The notes beneath the pieces are model-generated. The model was not told the origin of the DNA. It searched no databases and saw nothing but the letters and a program-made list of their open reading frames with translations. A DNA stretch of 64,000 nucleotides. Origin: Flavobacterium frigoris. GTDB taxonomy: Bacteria; Bacteroidota; Bacteroidia; Flavobacteriales; Flavobacteriaceae. The stretch spans positions 336,556 to 400,555 of the forward strand of contig NZ_FOFZ01000003.1 in assembly GCF_900111075.1 (NCBI RefSeq), in the 5' to 3' direction. Shown piece by piece: positions 9,682 through 16,654 of the stretch. Both the position numbers and the translations under genes were made by a program. Positions within the stretch are counted from its first letter, which is position 1. Each line of letters opens with the position of its first letter.

Positions 9682-10505
9682 CCGTTCCGTTCCTCATCTC
9701 CACACGGTCACTTCCTGCGTTCGTCGGGGCTATTACAGCCACAATACAGCTTCATTCCGTTCCGCTTCGTAAACTACGCTGCTCTGCAATCAGCAGTATT
9801 ATGTCTGTCGCCCCTTATTTTTTCAGCGGTTGCTCCTTCGCACAGCCATCGGGGTTGGCTCCGTTCGGTGAAAAACCTCACTTTGCCCTAAATCAAGGTT
9901 TTCCCTCCAAAAAAAGTCGGGACTGTTTTATTTTTTCCCCGCCGTTTCACGCTCCTATCCGCTACGTTTCGCTCCGTTTACCCTGATAAAAATCAGGGTC
10001 TCCTCCACTCAACTCCCGCGTCTAGGGTGGCTATTCGATTGCCGCAACCCCGCCACTGCGCTCCTCATCCGCAATAAAAAGTTCCTTCTCTTCTAAAAAG
10101 ACGAGACCGCTTTTTATTGCTCCTTGCGGTGCTTGGGGGTGTTTAATTGCCGATTCCAGTAGAACGATCCCAAAAGAAGAACAGTAACGAGAATGTTTTG
10201 TGATACAAGAAAAAAATAAAAAAAAGAAAGTAAAGGTAAGTTCCAGTTTCAAAAAGTAAAGTTCAAGCCCTCCGGGTTTTTGAAAAAAATCTCCACCCTT
10301 AAACCTGCATTCATTTCAGATGTTTTTTTGGCTACACATGACTGCCTCTCCTCCTATTTTCTGTAGATAATCGGGTAGTATTTTTTCAAAAAAACTTGAC
10401 TCCTTTTGAATCCTCCACTTCTTAGACGACTTTCTTTTTTTTCTTTTTCTTTTAAAATATTAGGGTGCCGAGCGCAGCGAGGCACATAATCTAAAACCAG
10501 AAATT

Positions 10506-10925
10506 ATGCCAAACTTTATCGTCAAAACCCATCAGAAAGACACCATTTACAAGGGAAACCAAATCTTTATCCTTAACAAAGGAATGAACAGCGGCAAGCC
10601 GCAAAAAGAGCCTTTTACCAATAGTTATGTGATCATTTTTTCATCCGACGAAGACGCCGAAATGATTTACTGGCTAGCATACAGCCTATGGCAAATGAAA
10701 TTTTGGCATCAGCACCTTATTGGGTCCGTTATTCCATTTATCCGAATTCAAAATTTTAAATCCGAATTTGACCAAAAAGTAAATCAATCGCTTTACGACT
10801 TCGAGCAGCATCAGAAAGATATTGATGCAATCAAAGCGCTAGAACTACAAAAAGAACATCTGGAGAAGAATCTAAAACTGATTAATGAACTAAAAAAATG
10901 TATTTTGTCTAGGTACTGTCGGTAA
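10506..10925 (+). CDS. Small conserved Bacteroidota protein at the repeat end (intact copy)
   Basis: A 139-residue protein starting MPNFIVKTHQKDTIYKG. The N-terminal ~95 residues contain aromatic and Gly/Lys-rich strands (NKGMNSGKPQ, YWLAYSLW, FWHQ) and the C-terminal ~40 residues form a charged coiled-coil-like helix. There is no signal peptide or known catalytic motif. A paralogue sits at the same place in repeat copy B (61399) with the same N-terminus but a stop codon before the coiled coil. A terminator follows at 10928. I believe this is a conserved family in Flavobacteriia mobile regions but cannot give a function. Confidence 0.75.
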   Translation: MPNFIVKTHQKDTIYKGNQIFILNKGMNSGKPQKEPFTNSYVIIFSSDEDAEMIYWLAYSLWQMKFWHQHLIGSVIPFIRIQNFKSEFDQKVNQSLYDFEQHQKDIDAIKALELQKEHLEKNLKLINELKKCILSRYCR

Positions 10926-10927
10926 AC

Positions 10928-10962
10928 AAAAAAAAGCCTAATCTTGCGATTTAGGCTTTCTT
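10928..10962 (+). terminator. Terminator after the small repeat-borne gene
   Basis: An A-run is followed by AAGCCTAA...TTTAGGCTT, with a short internal loop and a modest T-rich tail. It lies just after the stop at 10925. Confidence 0.7.
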
Positions 10963-11001
10963 ATAAAATTCAGTAAAGGTTACCACACAAAAACTGAATT
11001 T

Positions 11002-11022
11002 ATTCTGAACTTGTTTCAGAAT
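11002..11022. repeat. Small palindromic repeat (CTGAACTTGTTTCAG type), copy 1
   Basis: ATTCTGAACTTGTTTCAGAAT is a near-perfect hairpin. A variant occurs at 20488-20508. I associate this motif with dispersed short palindromes in Flavobacterium-like genomes. Here it lies just after the minus-strand cassette and could also act as a weak terminator. Confidence 0.55.
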
Positions 11023-11037
11023 CTAATGAAACTGAAT

Positions 11038-11211
11038 TTATTTTTTATTTTTGGTCAACCGCTTTAAAAGAAGTGAAACCAGAAAACTAACTATCGCTCC
11101 AACAACGGCTAAGATAATAGTTTTTAGAATATCCTCAGAAACAATATTTGGCATCACACTTAATAAAGTTCCAGATGCGGTTCCGATTTGCAAGCTGTTA
11201 TTTGATTCCAT
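11038..11211 (-). CDS. Tiny membrane protein (57 aa), end of cassette
   Basis: This short frame reads MESNNSLQIGTASG, then a hydrophobic helix (IILAVVGAIVSFLVSLLL) and a basic tail KRLTKNKK. It begins 14 bases inside the end of the preceding 92-residue gene, so translation is probably coupled. One transmembrane segment with a positively charged C-terminus fits a holin or holin-accessory peptide, which agrees with the neighbouring DUF5675 gene. Function is inferred from shape and context only. The start chosen is the only in-frame ATG that gives the helix and a clean overlap. Confidence 0.6.
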   Translation of the reverse strand: MESNNSLQIGTASGTLLSVMPNIVSEDILKTIILAVVGAIVSFLVSLLLKRLTKNKK

Positions 11212-11476
11212 CTCGGGGTAAATTTTGATTGTCTTTTTTCAACTGGTTTGCTATGGACCGCTCTCGGTTTGCCTCATCATCAACCGTAATTTGACTGATT
11301 ACCGAAATGACACCTCCCGCAAGGGCTGCATATCCGGCAATACTGACAACGGCTACAGGTAAAACTACCGGAGCCGCAATTATACTCCCGCTGATAGCCA
11401 ATAGGGCCATTCCAATACTTCTCAAAACCTTAAAAAACTTTGGGGTTGGTGCTTTCGCACGTTCAACTATATTCAT
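11198..11476 (-). CDS. Small membrane protein (92 aa), holin-like
   Basis: A 92-residue protein with a basic N-terminus (ERAKAPTPKFFKVLRSIG), two hydrophobic Ala/Val/Ile-rich segments at about 22-42 and 44-62, and a polar Asp/Glu/Arg/Lys C-terminus. It lies between the DUF5675 gene and the 57-residue membrane protein and overlaps the latter. Two close transmembrane helices with a charged tail are common in phage holins, but also in many small membrane proteins. I favour a holin-like role within a lysis-type cassette. Confidence 0.6.
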   Translation of the reverse strand: MNIVERAKAPTPKFFKVLRSIGMALLAISGSIIAAPVVLPVAVVSIAGYAALAGGVISVISQITVDDEANRERSIANQLKKDNQNLPRDGIK

Positions 11477-11491
11477 AATTACTTTACTTTT

Positions 11492-11917
11492 TTACCTTGT
11501 CATCCTGAGCGGAGTCGAAGGATTAGATTGGATCTTTATTTTCACTTCTTCGTTGTTTGCCAAAGCTTTATAAACAAAAGCTTTCAACTTCTCCAACGCT
11601 ATTCGAGAGCCACTGCCCTTCCCTATTCCGGTTTGTATCGTTACGGGAGCGATACAGCCCAACAGTTCTTTTCTGGCGTCGTTGGCAGGATGAATCAATA
11701 TAAAATCGCGTCCTGGAACATTTTGTAAATGAATATGCCATTTGAATTTTGGGCTAAAACGCTTCTGTAAAACATATTTTCCTTCAGGAATACAGGAAAT
11801 GCGGCTTTGGTTTTCCAACCAAGGCAACTCGATGGTATAACAAACTAGAGTGTCGTTCCATTCCAAAACTCCTTGTGTTCCCTCGGGAAAATAGCTTCTA
11901 TTCAACACTAAAACCAT
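11492..11917 (-). CDS. DUF5675 family protein (lysis-module associated)
   Basis: A 141-residue protein with the DUF5675 pattern: a short beta-rich N-terminus ending CYTIELPW, then ISCIPEGKY, RFSPKF, VPGR, LIHPAND and LLGCIAP. The conserved Cys and His are present. The fold is thought to be phage-derived and is often found near holins and tail genes; the activity is not firmly known. The last ~10 residues (NPSTPLRMTR) and the stop are encoded by a dispersed repeat at 11499-11523, so the C-terminus was probably altered by repeat insertion. Its start is one base from the stop of the upstream 251-residue gene. Confidence 0.8.
   Translation of the reverse strand: MVLVLNRSYFPEGTQGVLEWNDTLVCYTIELPWLENQSRISCIPEGKYVLQKRFSPKFKWHIHLQNVPGRDFILIHPANDARKELLGCIAPVTIQTGIGKGSGSRIALEKLKAFVYKALANNEEVKIKIQSNPSTPLRMTR
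11499..11523. repeat. Dispersed short repeat (GTCATCCTGAGCG type), copy 1
   Basis: GTCATCCTGAGCGGAGTCGAAGGAT also occurs, slightly changed, at 60889-60912. I associate the motif with repeats scattered through Flavobacterium-like genomes. This copy overlaps the 3' end of the DUF5675 gene. Confidence 0.65.
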
Positions 11918-11918
11918 C

Positions 11919-12674
11919 TTACAGACCGCTTACCTGTACCAATGACAACGGATTATAAGCCCCATTTTTCAATGGATACATTTTTCCATTTACCTCCTGA
12001 TAAAACTCCAGACCTAAAGCCAAAAACAACGGACTTACACTGTTTGGAGTCACTGCATTCAATTGATTAATGGCTAAAACTGGAGTGGAATCCCACGGTT
12101 GTATGGCTGTTTCAGAACTGGAAACCACAAAAGTTTCCGCCTCAAAATTAATTTCGGCTCCCGCTGAAATAATTTTATAGTGAGTTGTTCCACCTGGAGC
12201 AGCAATCATATTGGCAGGTACAAAAGGATCTATAGCAACTGAAATTTCGCCTGCAGCTCTATCAATTGTCCCTACAAAAGGAACAAACAAAGTAGTCCCT
12301 AATTTTCCAGTGATATTAAAATCAAAACCTACAAGCAGTTCCGCTTCGCCATCAATTACATTACGCAATCCTCTGTCGTTCACTAAATCCGCTTGAATCA
12401 CTTTAACCATAGATTGCGTCAGTCGGCTCACCATTCTACTATCAGCAGAATTAATAAGCAAAGTTCTCAAAGCTGTTCTTAGCGTTTTACCGGCTTTACC
12501 TGCCCTTCCAAATTCGGCCCCGTTTTCACGGGTTCTTTGAAATGCAGGATCACTTTTAATTCTGCTCGCATCAACACCACCTTTTTCACGGGCCAAATGC
12601 CCATCTTTGGTTTTGTAAAAGGTAATATCTCCGATAGTACCTTTCAATTTAATTATGCCTTTCTGTCTTGCCAT
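11919..12674 (-). CDS. Conserved 251-aa Bacteroidota protein, first gene of the cassette
   Basis: The N-terminus MARQKGIIKLKGTIGDITFYK, an AREKGGVDASRI block and a basic FGRAGKAGKTLRTALR helix are characteristic of a protein I have seen repeatedly annotated as hypothetical in Flavobacteriia. The middle and end are beta-rich (FVPFVGTIDRAAGEISVAI and similar). No signal peptide, membrane segment or catalytic motif is visible. As first gene of a minus-strand unit ending in DUF5675 and two small membrane proteins, it might be a phage-derived structural or nucleic-acid-binding protein. That is inference; the function is unknown. Confidence 0.7.
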   Translation of the reverse strand: MARQKGIIKLKGTIGDITFYKTKDGHLAREKGGVDASRIKSDPAFQRTRENGAEFGRAGKAGKTLRTALRTLLINSADSRMVSRLTQSMVKVIQADLVNDRGLRNVIDGEAELLVGFDFNITGKLGTTLFVPFVGTIDRAAGEISVAIDPFVPANMIAAPGGTTHYKIISAGAEINFEAETFVVSSSETAIQPWDSTPVLAINQLNAVTPNSVSPLFLALGLEFYQEVNGKMYPLKNGAYNPLSLVQVSGL

Positions 12675-12986
12675 AATTCCTAAAATTTTAAATGAATAAT
12701 TTTGCTTAATACGCTCTCAATCATCATCCTGTTGCAACACTTTTCGATTGATTATGAAACAAATTTTAGTCAATTAAATCACATAAAAAAGACTCCCATA
12801 TCCCATATGTCACTTTGTGACACAAATGGCATAAAATGACCTAAATACCCATTTACAACCAACATTGACGGGAGTAGATTTCCGCTTCTGAACCAAAGAA
12901 ATAATTTACTATTTTTATGGAGTGCCAGAACTTGAGCCATAAAGGTTCCAGATTAGGTAAAGCCCAATCAAAGTCATAGATAGAGT
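12675..12986. other. Divergent intergenic region
   Basis: The region of 312 bases lies between the minus-strand cassette and the plus-strand 67-aa gene, so it must hold at least the cassette promoter. The only structure seen is the palindrome at 12808. No gene is visible. Confidence 0.45.
12808..12822. promoter_or_regulatory. TGTCAC-TTT-GTGACA inverted repeat, possible operator
   Basis: Perfect 6-bp half-sites with a 3-base spacer lie about 135 bases before the minus-strand cassette start. The spacing and symmetry fit a dimeric regulator site. No regulator can be assigned. Confidence 0.35.
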
Positions 12987-13190
12987 ATGAGAGCCAAAAA
13001 CAATAGATTATGTATATACCCTAAGGATATACAACGCATAACCGGAAAGAGTTATCGCCAAAGTATTAGACTAGTTCAAAAAATGAGAATTAAGTTAAAC
13101 AAACTAGAAGATGAGTTTGTGTCTATTGAAGAATTTTGCCAATTTACGAGCCTTAAAATTGAACAGGTTGAACCTTTGATAATTGGGTAG
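12987..13190 (+). CDS. Small helix-turn-helix-like protein (67 aa)
   Basis: The 67 residues are basic in the first half (RAKNNR, then KDIQRITGKSYRQSIRLVQKMRIKLNK) and acidic later (EFVSIEEFCQFTSLKIEQVEPLI). The spacing of hydrophobic residues around ITGKSYRQSIRLV resembles an excisionase/MerR-like winged helix-turn-helix. It lies between the lysis-like cassette and an att-like site. It is probably a DNA-binding protein of the mobile region; family not certain. Confidence 0.5.
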   Translation: MRAKNNRLCIYPKDIQRITGKSYRQSIRLVQKMRIKLNKLEDEFVSIEEFCQFTSLKIEQVEPLIIG

Positions 13191-13302
13191 AAATTATATT
13201 TTAGGCAACTAAATTTTGAACCGATTCCATTTCAATAATAGTACTCAACTAGTTCAAAGTTTAAACGATGAAAGGACTTTTTTTACTTTGATAAACCTTT
13301 AA

Positions 13303-13326
13303 TTATCACTATATTTACAGTGATAA
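13303..13326. promoter_or_regulatory. TTATCACT-N8-AGTGATAA inverted repeat
   Basis: Perfect 8-bp half-sites are separated by 8 bases, in the region upstream of the integrase. The half-site AGTGATA also occurs in the 22-base motif at 17733 and, inverted, at 30061. It may be a binding site for a mobile-element regulator or a hairpin. Confidence 0.35.
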
Positions 13327-13428
13327 GTTTACATGATTTTTTACCTATAAATCGTAGGAGTAAAATCGAGACCCTTGTTTTAAAATAGTTTGCGAGACAT
13401 CGTAAACACTAGCATAAAAAGAGGAATA

Positions 13429-13449
13429 CAAGTCCCTCTTTCTCCGCCA
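13429..13449 (+). other. tRNA-Ser-like 3' end: candidate attachment site
   Basis: CAAGTCCCTCTTTCTCCGCCA matches the end of a bacterial tRNA: the T-loop 3' half (CAAGT), T-stem strand CCCTC, acceptor strand TTTCTCC, discriminator G and CCA. It is close to the 3' end of tRNA-Ser genes. Upstream bases do not form the matching T-stem or any cloverleaf, so only the 3' end is present. Tyrosine recombinases often recombine in tRNA 3' ends and leave such a fragment at one element boundary; the integrase starts 282 bases downstream. No second copy was noticed in the window. Confidence 0.6.
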
Positions 13450-13469
13450 GTAGAAATACAAATTGAATT

Positions 13470-13506
13470 AAAACCCTTTAAATCGTATGATTTAAAGGGT
13501 TTTTTC
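13470..13506 (+). terminator. Strong hairpin with T-run
   Basis: AAACCCTTTAAATC and GATTTAAAGGGTTT form a perfect 14-bp stem around GTAT, followed by a T-run. It lies just after the tRNA-like end, where a tRNA terminator would be expected, and supports the idea that the att site carries the tRNA's own downstream sequence. Confidence 0.75.
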
Positions 13507-13551
13507 TTTTATACTCCCTCCAAAATATTCATTAATGCGTGTACTGAAGGG

Positions 13552-13603
13552 GATAAAATCGGTTACCCTAAAACTCATGACTTTTGGGTAACCGATTTTT
13601 ATC
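13552..13603. terminator. Second long hairpin before the integrase
   Basis: GATAAAATCGGTTACCCTAAAA pairs with TTTTGGGTAACCGATTTTTATC with almost no mismatch. It is a 50-base structure 130 bases upstream of the integrase ATG. It could insulate the integrase from read-through or be part of the recombination region. Confidence 0.55.
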
Positions 13604-13730
13604 TCGGGCTAGTATACACAAGGCTTTCGAACATATTCATTAACATGTTCATTAAGTTGTTCAGAATATGAACATCTTGTGTTGTAGTCATTTTAGATTT
13701 AAATTTAATATAAACTAAAAGGTTACCGCG

Positions 13731-14978
13731 ATGAAAACAAAAGTATCAATTCTCTTTTATGCAAAGAGAGCAAAAGCCAGCGTAAACGGTTCAGTTCCGA
13801 TCTACACAAGAATCACCATTAATGGCAAAAGAATTGAATTAAGCACAAACCGATTTGTCGACATTTCCAAGTGGTCTACAGAAGCAGGCAAAATGAAAGG
13901 CAGTTCAGAAGAAGCCCGTACAATAAATAGCCATCTTGATATGTTTAAAATCAAAATTATTGATGGGCAAATGGAATTAATACACAAAAACATTCCGGTT
14001 ACTGCAGAAACTATCAAAAACAAAATCCTTGGTTTTGAAGAACGCAAACGAATGTTGATCCCCATCTTCCAAGACCATAATAACAAAATCAAAGAATTGG
14101 TAGGTAAAGAATATGCACCAGGTACATTGGAGCGTTATAAGACCTCGTTAAAACACACGATCGATTTTCTGGAATGGAAATACAAAATATCCGATATCGA
14201 GATTGATAAAATCAATCATGCTTTTATTACCGACTATGAATTTTACTTACGAAGCGTTAGGAATTGCGCCAACAACACCGCGGTGAAGTACATCAAGAAC
14301 TTCAGTAAAATCATAAAGATTTGTTTGGCCAACAATTGGATTGACAGAAACCCTTTCAGCAACTACAAAGCCAAAATCAGAGAAGTGGAACGGGTGTATT
14401 TATCCGAGGAAGAGATTGAGAATATCATCAACAAAGATTTCAAAACAGATAGACTCTCATTAGTACGCGATATCTTCCTATTTAGCTGCTTTACCGGCCT
14501 GGCATACATTGATGTCAAAAACTTAACAAAGTCCCACATAAGTCTCGGTATTGATGGAGAAAAGTGGATATTCACCCACCGCCAGAAAACAGAAACCGCT
14601 TCGAAGATTCCAATTCTTCCAATTACTCAAATGATTATTGATAAATACGAGGATCATCCGGAATGCTGCAATCAAAATAAATTATTACCCATTTTGAGCA
14701 ACCAGAAAATGAATGCCTATTTAAAAGAGATCGCAGGCATTTGTGAAATCGAAAAAGAACTTACTTTTCACATTGCACGACATACATTTGCAACCACAGT
14801 AACACTCACTAACGGGGTTCCTATAGAAAGCGTGAGCAAAATGCTTGGACACAAAAACTTAAGAACCACCCAACATTATGCAAAGGTGTTGGATAAAAAA
14901 GTTAGTGAGGACATGATGATTTTGAGAAACAAAATGTTAAGCAGCAACAATGATAAAATCATCAAAAAGGCTAATTGA
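13731..14978 (+). CDS. int: Tyrosine recombinase (Bacteroidota integrase)
   Basis: A 415-residue integrase with an N-terminal arm-type DNA-binding domain (~1-90), a core-binding SAM-like domain (~105-200) and a catalytic domain (~215-400). The catalytic residues seen are HIARHTF (H-x-x-R), LGHKN (second His) and HYAK with the tyrosine nucleophile. The usual first arginine in CFTGLR is replaced (CFTGLAYIDV), as also happens in the CTnDOT integrase. The gene cuts and joins DNA to insert or excise a mobile element. It lies next to a tRNA-like att fragment, which suits a tRNA-targeting integrase. It resembles the truncated copy at 17843. Confidence 0.93.
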   Translation: MKTKVSILFYAKRAKASVNGSVPIYTRITINGKRIELSTNRFVDISKWSTEAGKMKGSSEEARTINSHLDMFKIKIIDGQMELIHKNIPVTAETIKNKILGFEERKRMLIPIFQDHNNKIKELVGKEYAPGTLERYKTSLKHTIDFLEWKYKISDIEIDKINHAFITDYEFYLRSVRNCANNTAVKYIKNFSKIIKICLANNWIDRNPFSNYKAKIREVERVYLSEEEIENIINKDFKTDRLSLVRDIFLFSCFTGLAYIDVKNLTKSHISLGIDGEKWIFTHRQKTETASKIPILPITQMIIDKYEDHPECCNQNKLLPILSNQKMNAYLKEIAGICEIEKELTFHIARHTFATTVTLTNGVPIESVSKMLGHKNLRTTQHYAKVLDKKVSEDMMILRNKMLSSNNDKIIKKAN

Positions 14979-15072
14979 ATTTTCACTAGTCGAATTTAGC
15001 ATTTAATGAGCTTAGAATAGTGAGTAGGTCTAAAAAATCGACATTGGATGTAAAATATTAAAAACAAATAAC

Positions 15073-15102
15073 ATAGTGTTGGATTCGCGAATCCAACACT
15101 AT
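15073..15102. repeat. Perfect 30-bp palindrome
   Basis: ATAGTGTTGGATTCG and its exact reverse complement meet without a loop, centred on TCGCGA between 15087 and 15088. It is 95 bases after the integrase stop and lacks a T-run. It could be a hairpin protecting transcripts, a dimeric or tetrameric protein site, or a recombination-related site. Confidence 0.6.
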
Positions 15103-15116
15103 AAATTTTCCTAAAG

Positions 15117-15143
15117 CACAAAAAAGAGGCTAAAAAGCCTCTT
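15117..15143 (-). terminator. Minus-strand terminator beyond the cassette array
   Basis: AAGAGGCT / AGCCTCTT forms an 8-bp stem; read on the minus strand it is followed by a run of six T. It would stop transcripts leaving the gene cassettes at 15545-17549 before they run into the integrase. Confidence 0.65.
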
Positions 15144-15396
15144 GAATCTTACAAAATCCAATCACGATAGTAATTGTAGTGTCATCACTTCCGTACAAAC
15201 AAGTCTTCATTGTTGGTTTATTAAACATCAATTAAACCTTAGCAGTTCCACTATGACGTTTATTTATTGCTTTAATAATTGAAAATATCGATTAAGCAAA
15301 TATTTTATTCTGAAGAAATTTTCATTGAATTGTCACATATGATTAAAGGGTAGCTTTTTGAATACATCAGTAATAACCATTTTTTCTGTTATGTTC

Positions 15397-15532
15397 ATCA
15401 ACTTTCGGTTCGCAGCTAAAAGAAGTGGCGAACTTCGTGACCGTATATTTTCCACTAAGATAATTTTTCTTACGAAAGACAAACGTGAATTTAGCACATT
15501 TCTCGCCTTTTCTTGATACCACTGTTAGCCGT
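15397..15532 (-). repeat. attC-like site, distal end of the cassette array
   Basis: On the minus strand the box ACGGCTAAC (15524-15532) follows the end of the 234-aa gene. About 100 bases further an imperfect complement of the inner arm is found (AAGAAAAGGCGAGAA versus AAGAAGTGGCGAACT), ending near a GTT. Layout and length match an attC recombination site, but the far box is degenerate, as expected where the last cassette joins foreign DNA. Confidence 0.5.
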
Positions 15533-15544
15533 TCGGTTTTTTAT

Positions 15545-16249
15545 TTATATTTTTATTTCATTTATAATTTTTTCATAATATTCATTCAACCGTTTTGTCC
15601 TCCACAAATATGTTGGATGATATGTTCTAAATACATTTTCGCCAAAACCTATATTTAATTTTGATAACTGTCTTTTTGAAAATTCAGTTCCTATATTTGC
15701 AGAATTGAATTTGCCAAAATTATCTTCAATTACATAATCATAATTTGGACCTGACATAAATAAAATTACGTTTGGTTTTAGTATGTTAAGTTCGTCTTTT
15801 ATAACATCGAAATGTTTTCTTTCTGTTTTATAAATGTATTGTGGCGGCATATTTTTATTTCTACCTGAACAACCAATTTTGATGACGTTATTCCATACTA
15901 TTCCAATCGTTTTGTTTGGATATTTTTTTTGTAATAATTCTAAAAATCTTTTTACGCCATTCCAAAATTGTCCACCGTAAGTTTTTAATGCGTAACCATC
16001 ATTAAAAAATCTTTTGTAAACAGGTAAAAGGCTATCAATTTTACCATTGAAATCTTTTTCCCAATCGTTTGTTTCTTGACCAAAAATGATAAGTTTGATG
16101 TCCGCATTTTCGTAATTATTGTTCTCAAGTGAAATTAATAATGGATTTGTCGGTTTAGTTTTTAATTCAGGATTTTCTAATACTTCGTTTAAGTTAATAC
16201 TTAAATTTTCCCATTTTTCAGAATAGAGTTTTTTTAATTTATCATTCAT
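15545..16249 (-). CDS. Cassette-borne protein, possible uracil-DNA-glycosylase-fold
   Basis: A 234-residue soluble protein. LIIFGQETNDW at ~54-64, FWNGVKRFL, a hydrophobic strand VILFMSGPNYD and RTYHPTYLW near the C-terminus recall the arrangement of the uracil-DNA glycosylase superfamily (GQ motif early, HP motif late), but the catalytic residues are not canonical, so this is a weak fold-level guess. It is the second gene of a two-gene cassette: its ATG lies 5 bases after the stop of the 69-aa gene, and its end is followed by an attC-like box. The substrate is unknown. Confidence 0.6.
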   Translation of the reverse strand: MNDKLKKLYSEKWENLSINLNEVLENPELKTKPTNPLLISLENNNYENADIKLIIFGQETNDWEKDFNGKIDSLLPVYKRFFNDGYALKTYGGQFWNGVKRFLELLQKKYPNKTIGIVWNNVIKIGCSGRNKNMPPQYIYKTERKHFDVIKDELNILKPNVILFMSGPNYDYVIEDNFGKFNSANIGTEFSKRQLSKLNIGFGENVFRTYHPTYLWRTKRLNEYYEKIINEIKI

Positions 16250-16254
16250 ATTTT

Positions 16255-16464
16255 TTAGTTTATTTTTTCAAAATCTAAATAAGTAGATGAATGAAGATGT
16301 TCAATATCTAAACTGTATTTATTTAAAAAAGCTTCTTTGACTTTTTTTATTGAATCTGAAGAAGAAGTTGCTCCTTGTAAAACAACTTCAACGCTCATTC
16401 CTTTTTCAAAATGAACACTTCCCCAAGTTCCTGTCTTTTTTGCTGTAATATTGTATAATGCCAT
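16255..16464 (-). CDS. DUF6140-like small protein (69 aa)
   Basis: MALYNITAKKTGTW, then FEKGMSVEVV and a C-terminal KEAFLNKYSLDIEHLHSSTY resemble small Bacteroidota proteins that I recall as DUF6140; the naming is from memory. It is predicted to be a compact beta-strand plus helix domain of unknown role. It is the first gene of the cassette that starts at the attC-like site at 16527 and is probably cotranslated with the 234-aa gene after it. Confidence 0.6.
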   Translation of the reverse strand: MALYNITAKKTGTWGSVHFEKGMSVEVVLQGATSSSDSIKKVKEAFLNKYSLDIEHLHSSTYLDFEKIN

Positions 16465-16526
16465 AATATATTTTTTTTAAAATTATTTTTATTAAGTTCT
16501 TTATTTCTTTGCGGTGCGGTAAACTG

Positions 16527-16654
16527 ACGGCTAACATTTTACCACTTTGAAATGGCTGGGAATTCGTAAACGCTCAATTTTCGGCTTAAAGAAAACTTGA
16601 TGCGAAACGGTAATTCCAATAAATTCCAGCTAGCTCAAAATGGCGGTTAGCCGT
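16527..16654 (-). repeat. attC-like recombination site between two cassettes
   Basis: A 128-base imperfect inverted repeat with perfect 9-base ends, ACGGCTAAC at 16527 and GTTAGCCGT at 16646. Inner arms also pair (CACTTTGAAATGGCTGGGAATT against the complement of AAATTCCAGCTAGCTCAAAATGG). Length and design match integron attC sites (R''-L''-spacer-L'-R'), with AAC and GTT at the ends. In cassette orientation (minus strand) it comes directly after a gene, and its first box supplies that gene's TAA stop, which is typical of integron cassettes. Confidence 0.65.

Larger units (their letters stand above)
9447..10925 (+). repeat. Large direct repeat, copy A (~1.5 kb)
   Basis: This segment is repeated in the same orientation at 60309-61821. 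Long blocks are near-identical, including the stretches beginning at 9471 (gtggtctccctacggtcg), 9635 (a GCAGTCCCGCT...GGCGGGACAGC hairpin), 9680-9960 and 10020-10280, and then a homologous small gene. It is clearly richer in G+C than its surroundings. The first ~1,000 bases contain no credible gene; open frames there have odd compositions. Copies differ by short replacements, for example 9980-10010 versus 60850-60915. Such a repeat could mediate homologous recombination. Its origin (mobile element or dispersed non-coding family) is not determined. Confidence 0.9.

Noticed and set aside
9801..9986. Open frame of 61 aa in repeat copy A and the corresponding frame at 60540 in copy B
   Set aside because: They lie in the GC-rich non-coding part of the repeat, have odd Ser/Pro/Arg composition, do not keep the same start and end between copies, and have no plausible leader.
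10031..10252. Minus-strand frame of 73 aa in repeat copy A
   Set aside because: Copy B has changes in this region that break the frame, and the composition is not protein-like.
13381..13449. A complete tRNA-Ser gene
   Set aside because: Only the 3' end matches; no anticodon arm, D-arm or acceptor 5' strand can be folded upstream.
13390..13671. Plus-strand frame of 93 aa
   Set aside because: It runs through the tRNA-like end and both strong hairpins and has no standard start; better explained as non-coding.
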